A stretch of 64,000 bases of DNA from Pratylenchus scribneri (GCA_030063045.1 JAQSEB010000009.1:372001-436000); one strand, 5' to 3'. Positions 21,305 through 33,107 are shown, counted from the stretch's first letter. Notes: generated by a model from the letters alone, not told the origin. Numbers and translations: made by a program.

Positions 21305-23960
21305 TCATCTTCATATTCATCCATTTTCATCCTCCCAATCATCTCTTCTCATCTTCTTATTCACCCCTTATCATCCTCCCAATCATCTCTTCTCATCTTC
21401 TTATTCATCCCTTATCATCCTCTCAATCATCTCTTCTAATCTTCCTATTCATCCCTTTTCATCATTCCAATCATCTCTTCTCATCTTCTTATTCATCCCT
21501 TATCATCCTCTCAATCATCTCTTCTAATCTTCCTATTTATCAATTTTTCATCATTCCAATCATCTCTTCTCATCTTCTTATTCACCCCTTATCATCCTCC
21601 CAATCATCTCTTCTCATCTTCTTATTCATCCCTTATCATCCTCTCAATCATCTCTTCTAATCTTCCTATTTATCAATTTTTCATCATTCCAATCATCTCT
21701 TCTCATCTTCTTATTCATCCCTTATCATCCTCCCAATCATCTCTTCTCATCTTCTTATTCATCCCTTATCATCCTCCCAATCATCTCTTCTCATCTTCTT
21801 ATTCATCCCTTATCATCCTCTCAATCATCTCTTCTAATCTTCCTATTCATCCCTTTTCATCATTCCAATCATCTCTTCTCATCTTCTTATTCATCCCTTA
21901 TCATCCTCTCAATCATCTCTTCTAATCTTCCTATTTATCAATTTTTCATCATTCCAATCATCTCTTCTCATCTTCTTATTCATCCCTTATCATCCTCTCA
22001 ATCATCTCTTCTAATCTTCCTATTTATCAATTTTTCATCATTCCAATCATCTCTTCTCATCTTCTTATTAATCCCTTATCATCCTCCCAATCATCTCTTC
22101 TCATCTTCTTATTCACCCCTTATCATCATCCCAATCATCTCTTCTCATCTTCCTATTTATCAATTTTCATCATTCCAATCATCTCTTCTCATCTTCTTAT
22201 TCATCCCTTATCATCCTCCCAATCATCTCTTCTCATCTTCTTATTCACCCCTTATCATCCTCCCAATCATCTCTTTGTATCTTCCTATTCATCCCTTTTC
22301 ATCATTCCAATCATCTCTTTGTATCTTCTTATTCATCCCTTTTCATCATTCCAATCATCTCTTCTAATCTTCCTATTCATCCCTTTTCATCCTCTCAATC
22401 ATCTCTTCTAATCTTCCTATTCATCCCTTTTCATCCTCTCAATCATCTCTTTGTATCTTCTTATTCATCCCTTATCATCCTCTCAATCATCTCTTCTAAT
22501 CTTCCTATTCATCCCTTACCATCATTCCAATCATCTCTTCTCATCTTCCTATTTATCAATTTTTCATCATTCCAATCATCTCTTCTCATCTTCCTATTTA
22601 TCAATTTTTCATCATTCCAATCATCTCTTCTCATCTTCTTATTCACCCCTTATCATCATCCCAATCATCTCTTCTCATCTTCCTATTTATCAATTTTCAT
22701 CATTCCAATCATCTCTTCTCATCTTCTTATTCATCCCTTATCATCCTCCCAATCATCTCTTCTCATCTTCTTATTCACCCCTTATCATCCTCCCAATCAT
22801 CTCTTTGTATCTTCCTATTCATGCCTTATCATCCTCCCAATCATCTCTTCTCATCTTCTTATTCACCCCTTATCATCCTCCCAATCATCTCTTCTCATTT
22901 TCTTATTCATCCCTTATCATCATTCCAATCATCTCTTCTCATCTTCTTATTCATCCCTTATCATCCTCCCAATCATCTCTTCTCATCTTCCTATTTATCA
23001 ATTTTCATCATTCCAATCATCTCTTCTCATCTTCTTATTCATCCCTTATCATCATCCCAATCATCTCTTCTCATCTTCCTATTTATCAATTTTCATCATT
23101 CCAATCATCTCTTCTCATCTTTTTATTCATCCCTTATCATCATTCCAATCACCTCTTCTCATCTTCTTATTCATCCCTTATCATCCTCCCAATCATCTCT
23201 TCTCATATTCCTATTTATCAATTTTCATCATTCCAATCATCTCTTTGTATCTTCCTATTCATGCCTTATCATCCTCCCAATCATCTCTTCTCATCTTCTT
23301 ATTCACCCCTTATCATCCTCCCAATCCTCTCTTTGTATCTTCCTATTCATGCCTTATCATCCTCCCAATCATCTCTTCTCATCTTCTTATTCACCCCTTA
23401 TCATCCTCCCAATCATCTCTTCTCATCTTCTTATTCACCCCTTATCATCCTCCCAATCCTCTCTTTGTATCTTCCTATTCATGCCTTATCATCCTCCCAA
23501 TCATCTCTTCTCATCTTCCTATTTATCAATTTTCATCATTCCAATCATCTCTTCTCATCTTTTTATTCATCCCTTTTCGTCCTCCCAATCATCTTTTTGC
23601 ATCTTCCTATTCATCTCTTATCGTCCTCCCAATCATCTCTTTGCATCTTCCTATTCATGCCTTATTATCCTCCCAATCATCTCTTTGCATCTTCCTATTC
23701 ATGCCTTATTATCCTCCCAATCATCTCTTTGCATCTTCCTATTCATACCTTATTATCCTCCCAATCATCTCTTCTCATCTTCCTATTCATCGCTTTTCAT
23801 CATTCCAATCATCTCTTCTCATCTTCCTATTCATCGCTTTTCATCATTCCAATCATCTCTTCTCATCTTCCTATTCATCGCTTTTCATCATTCCAATCAT
23901 CTCTTCTCATCTTCTTATTCATCCCTTATCATCCTTCCAATCATTTCTTCTCATCTTCCC
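21305..23960. repeat. 44-bp minisatellite array, about 60 copies
   Basis: Tandem units of 44-45 bp built from CAATCATCTCTTCTCATCTT and TATTCATCCCTTATCATCCT, with variants (TTTGTATCTTCC, TATCAATTTTCATCATTCC) forming higher-order runs. It is pyrimidine-rich on the plus strand and free of stops in several frames because no stop occurs in the unit. The long ORFs here (up to 566 codons, three frames) are therefore by-products of the repeat. Confidence 0.95.
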
Positions 23961-25327
23961 ATTTAGCATTCAACTCATCCCAACTACTCATTTATCTCTT
24001 CTTCTCCTCCAAATTCATTATTTCATTGATCTCATCTTTTCCATTCATCTTTCAGCACTTCCATTTGCTCATCATTTCTGCATTTAGAAAAAATTCATCG
24101 CTAATCATCCTATCAAATTTTCTATTAAAGCTTAAATTCAAATGTTCGTAGAATATTTTGAGTTATTCAATTTAACCATTATTTTAACTCCATCCAATCA
24201 TTTTCATTCATTCTGTACATTTTATTAACTCTTAGATTTTTTTAATCATTTATTTCCATTCTAAAAATATTTTTATTTATTTCTTTATTTTTTATCCATA
24301 AATAATTCTTTTTCTCTATTCCTTAACTATTATTTCTCAATTATCTCTACTCTGTTTATTTATTTTTTTGTTTTTAAAATATTAGGATATTTTGTCATTT
24401 ATTTTGGATATTATGTCATTTTAAGTGTGACAGAACTGACTTATTATAGTTGATTCGAAATTTGGCCAATTCGAAATTCAATTCTAAAATTTATGCAGAC
24501 TCGCTACAACATTATAATAAACAAACATGGGGCAGATTTTAAACGCCAGCTAACATTGCTTGGCAATACATTTCCAAAATTTATTCAAACCACTCTAAAG
24601 AGGGTAGTATCAAATACCTTCAAATTGGATAATTAAACCGAAAACAATTTTAAAAAAGGGAATTTCGCGTGTGAATGAGGGTAAATTACATATGTGTTAC
24701 GTCTGCATTGGAATTGAAAGGACACAAAACGACGTCAAATGGGATCATTTTTCGTAGGAAAAAAATTACAAATCCCAGGGCAAAGCGAACAATTTTGCTT
24801 CATTATTTTCCCAAAAAATCGGAATTGGATTGAATAAGTCGGCTCGGCATGACAAAAATGGCTCTTGGATTAAAAAATTGACAATAAAACCGAAATCTGT
24901 TGAAAATAATTAATATTGATGAAAATTCGAAAACCTAAACAAATTCAATGTTAGAGGTATAAAATTTTCAAAGTTTTTTCTTTAGAATTTGTGAAAGAAT
25001 TTTTCTATTTAATAATTTAAAATCGCCAACAAGCATCAACACTTCCTTGACACTCTAATTTTCAGTACTTCTCTTTTTGTTTTGACTTCGAATATAATTA
25101 TAAAAGAGTGGACTAAATCTATTTGAAATTTATTATCTAGTTCAACCAAAAATAAAATTTATCAAGTTCATAATAGCAAATATTAATTTGTTGAATGTGA
25201 TAATATGGCTGAATTTATAAATTTTGTCTTTCTAATTTTTATCATCATTTTCAATTTCTTTTACATAATGTCTTCGTACAAATTCTGTTTTGCCTTCAAC
25301 AAACAAAAAATCTCCATCTATTTATTC
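23961..25327. other. Intergenic; duplicated 150-bp segment; possible interrupted ORF
   Basis: 24600-24780 (GGGTAGTATCAAATACCTTC, GGAATTGAAAGGACACAAAA) has a second copy at 25745-25900. At 25205 an ORF begins with 25 hydrophobic residues (MAEFINFVFLIF...) and runs into fold-back element 3; no similarity recognised. Confidence 0.45.
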
Positions 25328-25735
25328 CAAAACGTCCGGGGTCGATTCCACAATAAACAAAGGGCGGTGCAAATATGGGCGATTCCACAATGGTGCAAAT
25401 ATAAAGTTTTTGGCTTTTAATAAATCAGAAACTGGTTTTAGACCCCACAAACCTTATACCATTTTATAGATCTCATCGAGGCGCATCGATTGGTATATAA
25501 TTTGTTATGGTTTGGCCAAAATAAAAGAATATTAAACCATTTAAACTATTTTTTCCAGATTTTGGTTTTAAACTTTCTTATTTTGAGCCAAAAGCTAACA
25601 AAATATACGCCAATCGATACGCCTCGATGAGATCTACAAAATGGTATAAGGTTGTGGGGACTAAAACCAGTTTCTGATTTATTAGAAGCCAAAATCTTTA
25701 TATTTGCACCATTGTGGAATCGACCTAGCACCATT
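25328..25735. mobile_element. Fold-back element 3
   Basis: Inverted arms: GGTCGATTCCACAATA at the left, TTGTGGAATCGACC at the right; ACCTTATACCATTTTATAGA in one arm against TCTACAAAATGGTATAAGGT in the other. The central motif TCATCGAGGCGCATCGAT is mirrored by ATCGATACGCCTCGATGA. It contains one and a half units of the 26-bp sequence (TATGGGCGATTCCACAATGG) that is expanded at 44117-44490. Confidence 0.8.
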
Positions 25736-26293
25736 CCAAAACAATAAAAGACGACAGTATCAAGTATCTTCAAATTTGGGTAATTAAATCGAAGACGATA
25801 TGGATGAAATTTTTTGGATGAATGAGGGAAAATTGCAGATGCGTTGGAATTGAAAGGACACAAAAAGAGACTACAAATGGGTTCAATTTTCTTCTGTAAA
25901 ATATTATCCAAATCTATGAGTACAAAATGGGAAAAATTTTGCTTCCTATTTTTTCCTCTCTACTAAAACAAAAAAATTTATGGATCCAACCTGCGAAAAA
26001 TTTTGCTTCCTTATTCTTCAAAATAAGAATTGGATGGACAAAAGTTGGGCCAATTCAGTAAACAGTAAACACATTAATATTTGCATTTTGGATGGATAAT
26101 TTTTATTTGGATGGAATGAAGTTTAGCCTACATATTCAGCAAAATATCATGGGATTATGGATAATTTTGATGGTTCTTGTCAGGCTATGATGGGAGGACA
26201 AGGAAGCAAAAATTTTTTTTGATAACGAAAACAATATGGTATAGGATAATTTGCATATTTGATAGAGAGGAAATTGAATTTTGCTCTATTAGG
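25736..26293. other. Duplicate segment and U6 upstream block
   Basis: 25745-25900 duplicates 24600-24780. 25905-26290 is family upstream block (two partial copies; GATTTTGGATGGATAATTTT type at 26085). Confidence 0.5.
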
Positions 26294-26308
26294 GGCCTTT
26301 ATAAGCTC
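26294..26308 (+). promoter_or_regulatory. TATA core promoter of U6
   Basis: GGCCTTTATAAGCTC, 91 bp before the ATG. Confidence 0.65.
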
Positions 26309-26398
26309 ACTGGAAGATACATACAACTCATCATTCCCTCTCATACAGTCCAATTCTCCGAATTTAATATTTCCTTTCGCTGATTTTCTCCAAAGAAA

Positions 26399-26962
26399 AT
26401 GACTACCTGTTCATTCAACAAAAATGCTTTTTCAATATTGTTCATCAGTCTTTTGTTGATCATTTTGATGATTCAACAGCGCTTTGTGCAGGTTGACGGC
26501 CAAGATTGCCCCGGTGGTATGTGTAGTAAATGCTTGACAAAACTTTTATTTTTATTTATGCCTTCAGGATGTAGCTTACCTCGAATCTGCCAAACTGGCA
26601 GTTGCTGTATCCCACCAGGCTTACGTAGGTTTCAGCATAGAGTATTCATTATTCATTTGTGGTTGTTTTCCTATTTCTACTATCATTTTTTAGATTTTGA
26701 TTATAATTAATAATTCAATATTTTCAGTTTTAAGCAATTAATCCATAAGAAAAATCTACGAGTAATTTTAATATTAAAAAATTGATATTTAGAAAAATAT
26801 TTTTCAAAAAATAGTCGAATATTTTTAATTCTCTCTTAAAATTTTTTAAAATTTATTTTAGACAAAATTATTTTAATTTTTGTATGATTTTTAGCATGCA
26901 GAGAAGATCGATGTTGCAATGGAATTTGTCAGGCAATCGGACGCATAGGCATTTGCAACTAA
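26399..26962 (+). CDS. U6: secreted cysteine-rich peptide, three exons (80 aa)
   Basis: Exons 26399-26516 (118 nt), 26568-26624 (57 nt) and 26895-26962 (68 nt, stop TAA 26960-26962). Intron 1 is 51 bp (GTATGT...CCTTCAG), matching U4; intron 2 is GTAGGT...TTTTTAG. Signal peptide MTTCSFNKNAFS...VDGQ. Exon 2 contributes C-x5-C-x4-CC (TGSCC); exon 3 contributes C-x4-CC-x3-C-x8-C (DRCCNGIC). A conserved 3' UTR with AATAAA follows near 27030. Confidence 0.75.
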
Positions 26963-27224
26963 ATTTGAAGGAAAGCAGAATGCGTGCGAAAAATTCCTCT
27001 TTCATAAACGAAAATAATTTAGATGAAAAATAAAGAAATTGGTGATAATTCAATTAAAATTTCCAAATTCAGCCGATAAATATATTGCAATAAAATAATT
27101 TTTGCTTCTATTACTTAATATACTTAAATGAGTACCTATCTTAAAATATATTTTAATATTTTTGATTTAAAATTAGAAAATTTAATTAATAATAATAATT
27201 GAATTGTATTAAAAAAACGAAACA
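26963..27224. other. U6 3' UTR and AT-rich spacer
   Basis: ATTCCTCTTTCATAAACGAA and AAATAAAGAAATTGG form the family 3' UTR; then AT-rich sequence. Confidence 0.4.
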
Positions 27225-27485
27225 CTTTTTCGGCTGTAACGACTATCGACTATTGGGGAAGAAACGGTCTGATGATGATGGTGTTAAGCTGCTAGAGCAT
27301 TTTTTATAGTATTTTATTAGGCTTAAAACTAGCTATTAAAAAAATGATATAAAAATATTGGCTAATGTTGAATATTCACTGAGTTATGGTCATAATACTG
27401 ATAATAAAAATTGTGTTCTGTCTTTTTTTGACCATAACTCGGTGAATATTTATTTTTGCCAAAATAAAACCCGGTTTAGATTTTT
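27225..27485. mobile_element. Fold-back family B, copy 1
   Basis: AATATTCACTGAGTTATGGTCA at 27370 is mirrored by TGACCATAACTCGGTGAATA near 27427. GAAACGGTCTG is shared with the copies at 32180 and 42440. Short, non-coding. Confidence 0.6.
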
Positions 27486-27900
27486 TACTTTCACTGTTGA
27501 AATATTAGGCATATCTTATCGAAAAATCCGCCAGTTACCGCCTACTTTCGAAATATCCCGCTCCCCGTAAATTAACATAATATTTACTTAAATTTAAATT
27601 ATTCTTTGACAATAAAGCGAATAAAAAATCCACCAAATTGAATCAACGCAAATTAAACAGTTTGCAAAAACATTCATTCATTCTTTTCATTTGCCAATTA
27701 CTAGAATAAAGTTGGCACAAGATCCGTCAATTTGATCACCTGAAAAAACCATAAATTATAATGATCAAAAAAAATTATTTATGTCGTAGTATTTTTCTCG
27801 TTAAATCTGCTTCATAAAAAATAGGTCAAAACCTAAAAACACTTCCTAATAATTCATTAATTGTGCACCCGAATTTCGAATGGCCCCAAATCCAATTTGC
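27486..27900. other. Spacer, possibly the decayed 3' end of the HisRS pseudogene
   Basis: No intact coding sequence. Sequence after 27745 on the minus strand could be a last degraded exon but cannot be assigned. Confidence 0.3.
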
Positions 27901-28927
27901 TAAGCACTTCATCAATAATTTTCAAGCATTATGCTTCTTGGACCATCGTTTCACCTTGGCCAGCAATATCAAAATCCTTTAAATAAAATAATAATTTAAT
28001 TTTGCAAATGACCCATACGCATTGGTAGAATTCTCGATATCTTCCTAAAATAATTTATTTAATTTATTAGTCATTTCGTACGGGGACGATATCTGAATAG
28101 ACAAAGGGCCGTACAAATGTGGGCGTTACCTGAATAGTGCAAATGTGGATGTTCATCGACATATAATAAATCAGAAACCGATTTTAGACCCTACAAACCT
28201 TATACCATTTTGTAGATCTCATCAAGACGCATCGATTGATATATATTTTGTCATCTTTTGGTCCAAAATTAAATGTCCAGTTTTTGGTTTTAAACTCTTA
28301 TTTTGGGTCAAAATCTGGCATTTTATAGATCATTGGATGCGTTTTGATGAGATCTACAAAATGGTAAAAGATTTGGATGGTCTAAAACAGGTTTCTGATT
28401 TATTTAAGTCGAAAACATGCACATTTGCACTATTCAGGTAACGCCCACATTGCACTATTCAGGTAACGAGAGAGCACCTGTCATTTTAATAAAATACCTT
28501 TAGTTATGACCGGTTCATCCCTTCAATAAACTTTGCCAATTTGGTATCTTTTTATTTTCTCAATTTTATTCTGTGCCAAATAGCGAGCAAATGGAACCTA
28601 AATTAATCGCGGAATTACACATTATATATTTATTGATTACGGTGAGATCATAACGAAGAGTGTACATTTCGCTCTCCTGATCATCCAAATCATAGACCAT
28701 TTTACCGCATCCTTCCCAGTTTTTCCCAACAAAACTTTGCGCAACTCAAAAACGGGTGTGTCGATTGCGACGGCGCCATGGCGTTTGAATGTGTTGGTGA
28801 TGATGTCCAAAACCTTCTCACGAAGGGCCATCTGCTCTGGGCCAAAATCTCGAGTACCTTTGGGTGTTTTTAATTCAAGCTTGGATTTGAATGCTTGAAC
28901 CACTTTATTTTTTGCTGACTTTTCCAT
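27901..28927 (-). pseudogene. hars-1: Histidyl-tRNA synthetase pseudogene
   Basis: Class II synthetase that charges tRNA-His. Exon 1 (28927-28641) encodes the N-terminus with [20 protein letters not shown] (motif 1 region) and [10 protein letters not shown], then a one-base loss near 28700 shifts frame before the conserved YDLDDQESE / LRYDLT stretch. Exon 2 (28597-28498) reads VPFARYLAQNKI...KRYQIGKVY, then a TGA at 28525-28523 where the family has Arg of RRD. Exons 3 (28044-28019, GRYREFYQC) and 4 (from 27976, DFDIAGQGETM) follow; exon 4 has TAA at 27931-27929. Splice borders are still recognisable. Fold-back element 4 lies in the intron between exons 2 and 3. With three disabling changes this cannot make the enzyme. 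Confidence 0.85.
28078..28480. mobile_element. Fold-back element 4
   Basis: Same family as element 3: ACCTTATACCATTTTGTAGA and TCTACAAAATGGTAAAAG arms, AATCAGAAACCGATTTTAGA against TCTAAAACAGGTTTCTGATT, and CATCAAGACGCATCGAT in the centre. Its outer parts carry GGGCGTTACCTGAATAGTGC repeats instead of the 26-bp GATTCCACAATGG unit. Confidence 0.75.
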
Positions 28928-29894
28928 TTTCGTCTTCACTTAAAATTTTAATTATTTTGCTTTTTGTTGAAAAATGGACAGTAAATTAATAAAAAAATTG
29001 AATGGATGAAATGTGGGTAAAATAATGGAAATTGCCTATATATTTTCCTTTTTTACAGTATAATACTTATCTGCTCTGCTGAATGGGGTATAGGGTTCTC
29101 CAAAAAATTGATGAGTTGGATGAGAAATTGCCTAAGGCGACATTCTAGATTTTTTTTACATATAGAATTAAATAAAATCGCTTGTGGCTTCTGATGTCGA
29201 TGTTAATGTTAATGGCAATTTAATAGAACTTTTTAATACATGCCTATGAAATTTTTTTCTTTTTGTCTAAAGCTGAGCTAAATATGGGAAATTAATATAT
29301 TTGATTTTAAATTTAATTTTTTACAAACTAATTTGGTATTTTTTCTTAATACAGTGGAAAATTTGCCCAAAACGAACTTCCTTTTTTCCACTGTATCAAA
29401 ATAAAACAAAATTATCCTATTCCATTGGCCCAAATGTGAACAATTTTCCTCTCTTTTCCACTGTACCAAAAAATTATTCATATCCATGGGCCAAATTATG
29501 AACAATTTTACTTCCTTGTTATCCCATCGTAACTGTGCACGGATGAGCATTTTATCTTTCCAAAATGCAAATCCTTTTGTTTGCCAGCTTGGCAGCCAAA
29601 GTTTTCGCTACTGATATGAGATTGTTGTTGGATGGCCATGGCTGAGGCAAATTGTTATTGAAAGTATTCTGAAAATTGTTTTGATGAAAAAGTAGCAGAA
29701 AATTGGGAATTGGATTAGATAATGTTTGGCCTCTCTGACAAATTGGCATGAGATTTACATTTTGGATGGATAATTTTGAGCGTTTTTGTTATGGCGTGAT
29801 GAGAAAAAAAGTAAGTAAATTAGCTCGCATTTTGGACCCATGGATTTGGATATTTTTTTAGTTTTGATACGATGAAAAATTTGCACCATTTCGA
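28928..29894. other. Intergenic; several partial copies of the family upstream block before U7
   Basis: 28928-29270 has no recognised feature. 29300-29894 contains repeated AAAATTATCC..CCATTGGCCCAAAT-type pieces in both orientations and the U7 upstream block (ATTTTGGATGGATAATTTTG at 29758). Confidence 0.5.
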
Positions 29895-29907
29895 GGCCTT
29901 TATAAGC
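29895..29907 (+). promoter_or_regulatory. TATA core promoter of U7
   Basis: GGCCTTTATAAGC, 92 bp before the ATG. Confidence 0.65.
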
Positions 29908-29998
29908 AAATTGGAAGGCCATGCAAACCACCATTTCCATCTAATCCATTCTAACCAAATTCCACAAATTTTCTTCTACTGAATATTCTCTTAATAAA

Positions 29999-30856
29999 AT
30001 GGCTTCCTTCGTCCGTTCATCCAACAAAAATGCCTTCCCCATGTTGTTCATCTGCTTCTTATTGATCATTTTAGTGATTCAACAACATGTTATGCAAGTA
30101 CACGGTTGCTGTCAACGTGGCACATTTACTTGTATGATTTAGGGCATAGCATTCCAATAGCTGTATAATTATTCCTACTATTAGATTATTAAGATTAAGA
30201 TTGTGATTGCAAGTGTAATAACATTAACATATTATAATATTAACACAATAATAATAAAAAAATTAATGTAAAATTTAAATATGGCTATAGTTTTAATTTC
30301 GTCGAAAAAATGAAAAAAAGGTGAAAAAATAATGGTTTCTTTAGTAGTTTGTTCTATACCACCAAAAAATAAATCAATCAATAATTCACTCGAGACGAGA
30401 CCTTCATTTGATAATAATTTGGCTTATTAGATTTAAGCAATTTTAAATTATTTTTGAACCAAAAACCATAAGATGATTATATTTTATACTGTTTGTATGC
30501 TTAAATTTTGACTAAACAATAAAAAAATTACGTTCCTTTCGATGCGCTTGACGAAATTTATTGAAATTGGATATTGGTTATCTCTGGATCTAGGACAAGC
30601 CATTGAATTGAAAAATATAATATTTTCGCCATTTTTAATGTTTATTTTTCACTATTTTAAATAGCAAAGTTGTAAAAAATATTTTTCGAAAAAGTCGGGA
30701 TATTTTCAATTTTCTTTTAAAACTTTTAAAAATATATTTAAATAAATTATTTTTATTTATTTTTATAACTTTTTAGGTTTTTGTTTTCACGATGGGCATT
30801 GTTGCGATGGAGGAACATGTTCAAATTTGGGGGGTGAACCCGGGATATGTTTGTAA
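29999..30856 (+). CDS. U7: secreted cysteine-rich peptide (70 aa)
   Basis: Exon 1 29999-30131 (133 nt, signal peptide MASFVRSSNKNAFPM...HG), donor GTATGA; exon 2 30777-30856 (80 nt, stop TAA 30854-30856) after ACTTTTTAG. The pattern departs from the common type: CC-x6-C-x-C-x5-CC-x4-C-x10-C, with eight Cys. The 645-bp intron includes AT-rich sequence similar to other family introns near the acceptor. A conserved 3' UTR follows (CATGAACGAAAAATATAGAT, AATAAACTGAAGATG). Confidence 0.75.
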
Positions 30857-31006
30857 TGGCCATGAACGAAAAATATAGATGAAAAAAATAAACTGAAGAT
30901 GAGAGAATTTGTGAACAACAAAATGAAAATAAAATTAGATAGCAATTCATTCGATAAAACTATTGAATATATAGAAAAAATCATTTGTAGTAGAATGACT
31001 TGATAA

Positions 31007-31578
31007 ATGCTATTAGCAAAATTGCTTCCAAAATATACAATTAGAAAGAATGAGATCCGTTCCTGTTATCTCTCTGCCCAGAGAAGTGAGATTTCATATA
31101 ATGCATTTACAAATATCCTTCCACGTCGATTGATAGTAACTTTTGTAAAAAATGACGATTACAGGGGCAGTTTTAAAACAAATCCATTTAATTTTAGGCC
31201 ATATGATCTAAGGGAAATCTCCGTAAATGCCGGCGGTCTCCTCTTCCCCGCCGTTCCATATAATATGAAATTTAATGGGGTGACAAAAAAATTTATGCGT
31301 GCATTCATTGACATGCATTTGGCTACTGGGAATGGGGAGAGTCAAACTAATGGACTATCATTGGAAAAATTCTTAAGTGGTTGGAGCTTTTTATTTTCAC
31401 ACTTACATTGGATGACGAGAGAGGTGTAGAGATTGTTCGACAGGGAACGACAACCATCCGGGCCCAATTCAATACACCGATTCCAGATGGAGGTGCAACG
31501 ATGATTATTCTAGGAGAGTTTGATCAGATTCTTGCTATAGATCAGAATCGTGTTGTGATTTCGGATACAACAGTTTAG
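31007..31578 (+). pseudogene. Maverick/Polinton capsid-like protein fragment, frameshifted
   Basis: 31007-31429 and 31381-31578 are two frames of one protein, with a one-base shift in the T-run near 31388-31395. Recognisable features are LPRRLIVTFVKNDDYRGSF, NPFNFRPYD, then in the second frame FTLTLDDE, IVRQGTT and the closing EFDQILAIDQNRVV. This resembles the C-terminal half of a conserved family (typified by C. elegans F54H12.2) that I associate with large virus-like Maverick transposons and their structural proteins; the capsid role is family knowledge recalled without a search. The N-terminal half is missing. It is an old integrated remnant adjoining the protease fragment. Confidence 0.6.
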
Positions 31579-31585
31579 GCTAATA

Positions 31586-31753
31586 ATGGATAATATTACA
31601 ATAAATTATCTACTTAAAAACAATTCATCTACGAAGAAATTCTTTCTCGGCTGTTTTCCCTGTGATCGTATCCCATATACGGATAGATATCCATATTTTG
31701 TGGTCGTCAATACGGATAGTTCCTTCCAACCCGGTACTCATTATGATAAGTAA
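31586..31753 (+). pseudogene. Maverick-type adenoviral-like cysteine protease, N-terminal fragment
   Basis: A 55-codon ORF just after the capsid-like fragment has FLGCFPCDRIP, then YPYFVVVNTDSS and PGTHY, the pattern of the adenovirus-type maturation protease of Maverick/Polinton elements, in which the His of PGxHW is catalytic. It ends in TAA directly after that region, so the Cys half is absent and it cannot be active. The order capsid then protease supports a single Maverick remnant of about 740 bp. Confidence 0.6.
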
Positions 31754-31945
31754 TTTTGATCAATTAACATTCAAATTATATTAGTGAACAATTTTTTGGA
31801 ATTTTTGCAGTACATTTAATAATGAATTTGATAGAATTTTTTGTTAACAAATTTAATCATGTTCAGTTTTTTTCTTTTTCATCAACATTTTCATCGTTCA
31901 TGGAAGGGGAATGTATTCTCGCGTGCATTCATTCTACTCTGATGT

Positions 31946-33107
31946 TCAGTCAATTGAACACTTATCATTAACACAACTTCTAAGGCAACAATCCGCATCC
32001 CTACTGCATGCTAAAAATTCATAAGCAAATATTAAAATAATTTTCCAGGTCAGATTATAAAAAATCATTTGAGAAAATTAATCCCATCTCATTAGAAAAA
32101 ATTTTTTAAATTTAAGTTTGCTAAAATTTTTGCTTCCATTTTGTTTTTCTTGATTAATTGCTTAGTTATAACGTATTACGATATATTTGAGGACCCGACA
32201 TTTGCAGACGAAACGGTCTGTTGCCGATGGTGGTAAAGCTGTTTTGTAATTGTTTAAAACATTTTATATTCATTAGATACAAAATGATATCAAAAGCATA
32301 GGACAATATTAAATATTCACCAAAAAACGGCCACAAACAAAATTTGAATTTAAATAGTGGTATTATTGGCCATAATTCAGTGAATATTCAACATTGGCCA
32401 AAGTTTTTGATATCATTTTGTAGCTAATTTTATGAATAATTAAATGCTATAAACAATGCCACAAAGCTTTACAACCTTTGGCACGAAACTGTTTCGTCCT
32501 CAAGTGTCATGGCAAAACTGATAATGCTTATGAATTTTTATCGTAAAAAAATTATTTTTTTTAATTTTTTAAAATTGCTTATTAAGGATTTTCTGGGTTG
32601 TTGAACATAATTCTTACATCAATTTAATTATATTTTGTCATCTTGGTAAGGAATTGGCTACTTTTGCTACGAAAACACCCAATTGGGGAAAAAGACAAAT
32701 TTTCAAAAATTTTCTTACCTTTGTATTTTCCTGTAAAAATGGCATTATCTTATTTAGATTATAAAATATGAAAAATTGATATCAATTTCGTAGTGCTCTA
32801 CCGAAAATCCCTAAAAATCAATATTTGAGAAAATAATTTTAAAAATTATTTCTTTGGGACAACAATTCTTTATGATTTCCTAAATTTCAGAAATTATTTA
32901 TTTGCATACAAAATCTCTACAAATTAATAATATAAATTTGAAAGCAACCACAATAGAATGCTAACCCCTAAAATTATACATACCTAAACCCACTCCGCGA
33001 CAGGCCTGTCCCACAACAACATTCAATTGAATCAACAAGATTGTCATTGTCAGCAAGAGAAATAAGCTGAAGCACAATATTGAGAAGGAATTTTTGTTGT
33101 AAGCCAT
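31946..33107 (-). CDS. U8: secreted knottin-like peptide (62 aa)
   Basis: Exon 1 33107-32984 (124 nt, MAYNKNSFSIL signal peptide, first Cys in GQAC), donor GTATGT; exon 2 32010-31946 (65 nt, stop TGA 31948-31946) after TTTTTAG. Pattern C-x6-C-x5-CC-x3-C-x4-C. The roughly 970-bp intron hosts fold-back family B copy 2 (32180-32515). Divergent from U9, with 654 bp between start codons. Confidence 0.78.
32180..32515. mobile_element. Fold-back family B, copy 2 (in U8 intron)
   Basis: Arms: GACGAAACGGTCTGTTGCCG at the left, GGCACGAAACTGTTTCGTCC at the right. Centre AATATTCACCAAAAAACGGCC mirrored by GGCCATAATTCAGTGAATAT. Same family as copies 27225 and 42440. Confidence 0.75.

Noticed and set aside
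22451..24151. 566-codon ORF and two overlapping long ORFs rich in Ser, His, Ile
   Set aside because: They read a 44-bp minisatellite in three frames; the unit simply lacks stops. No start context, splice sites or known domain.
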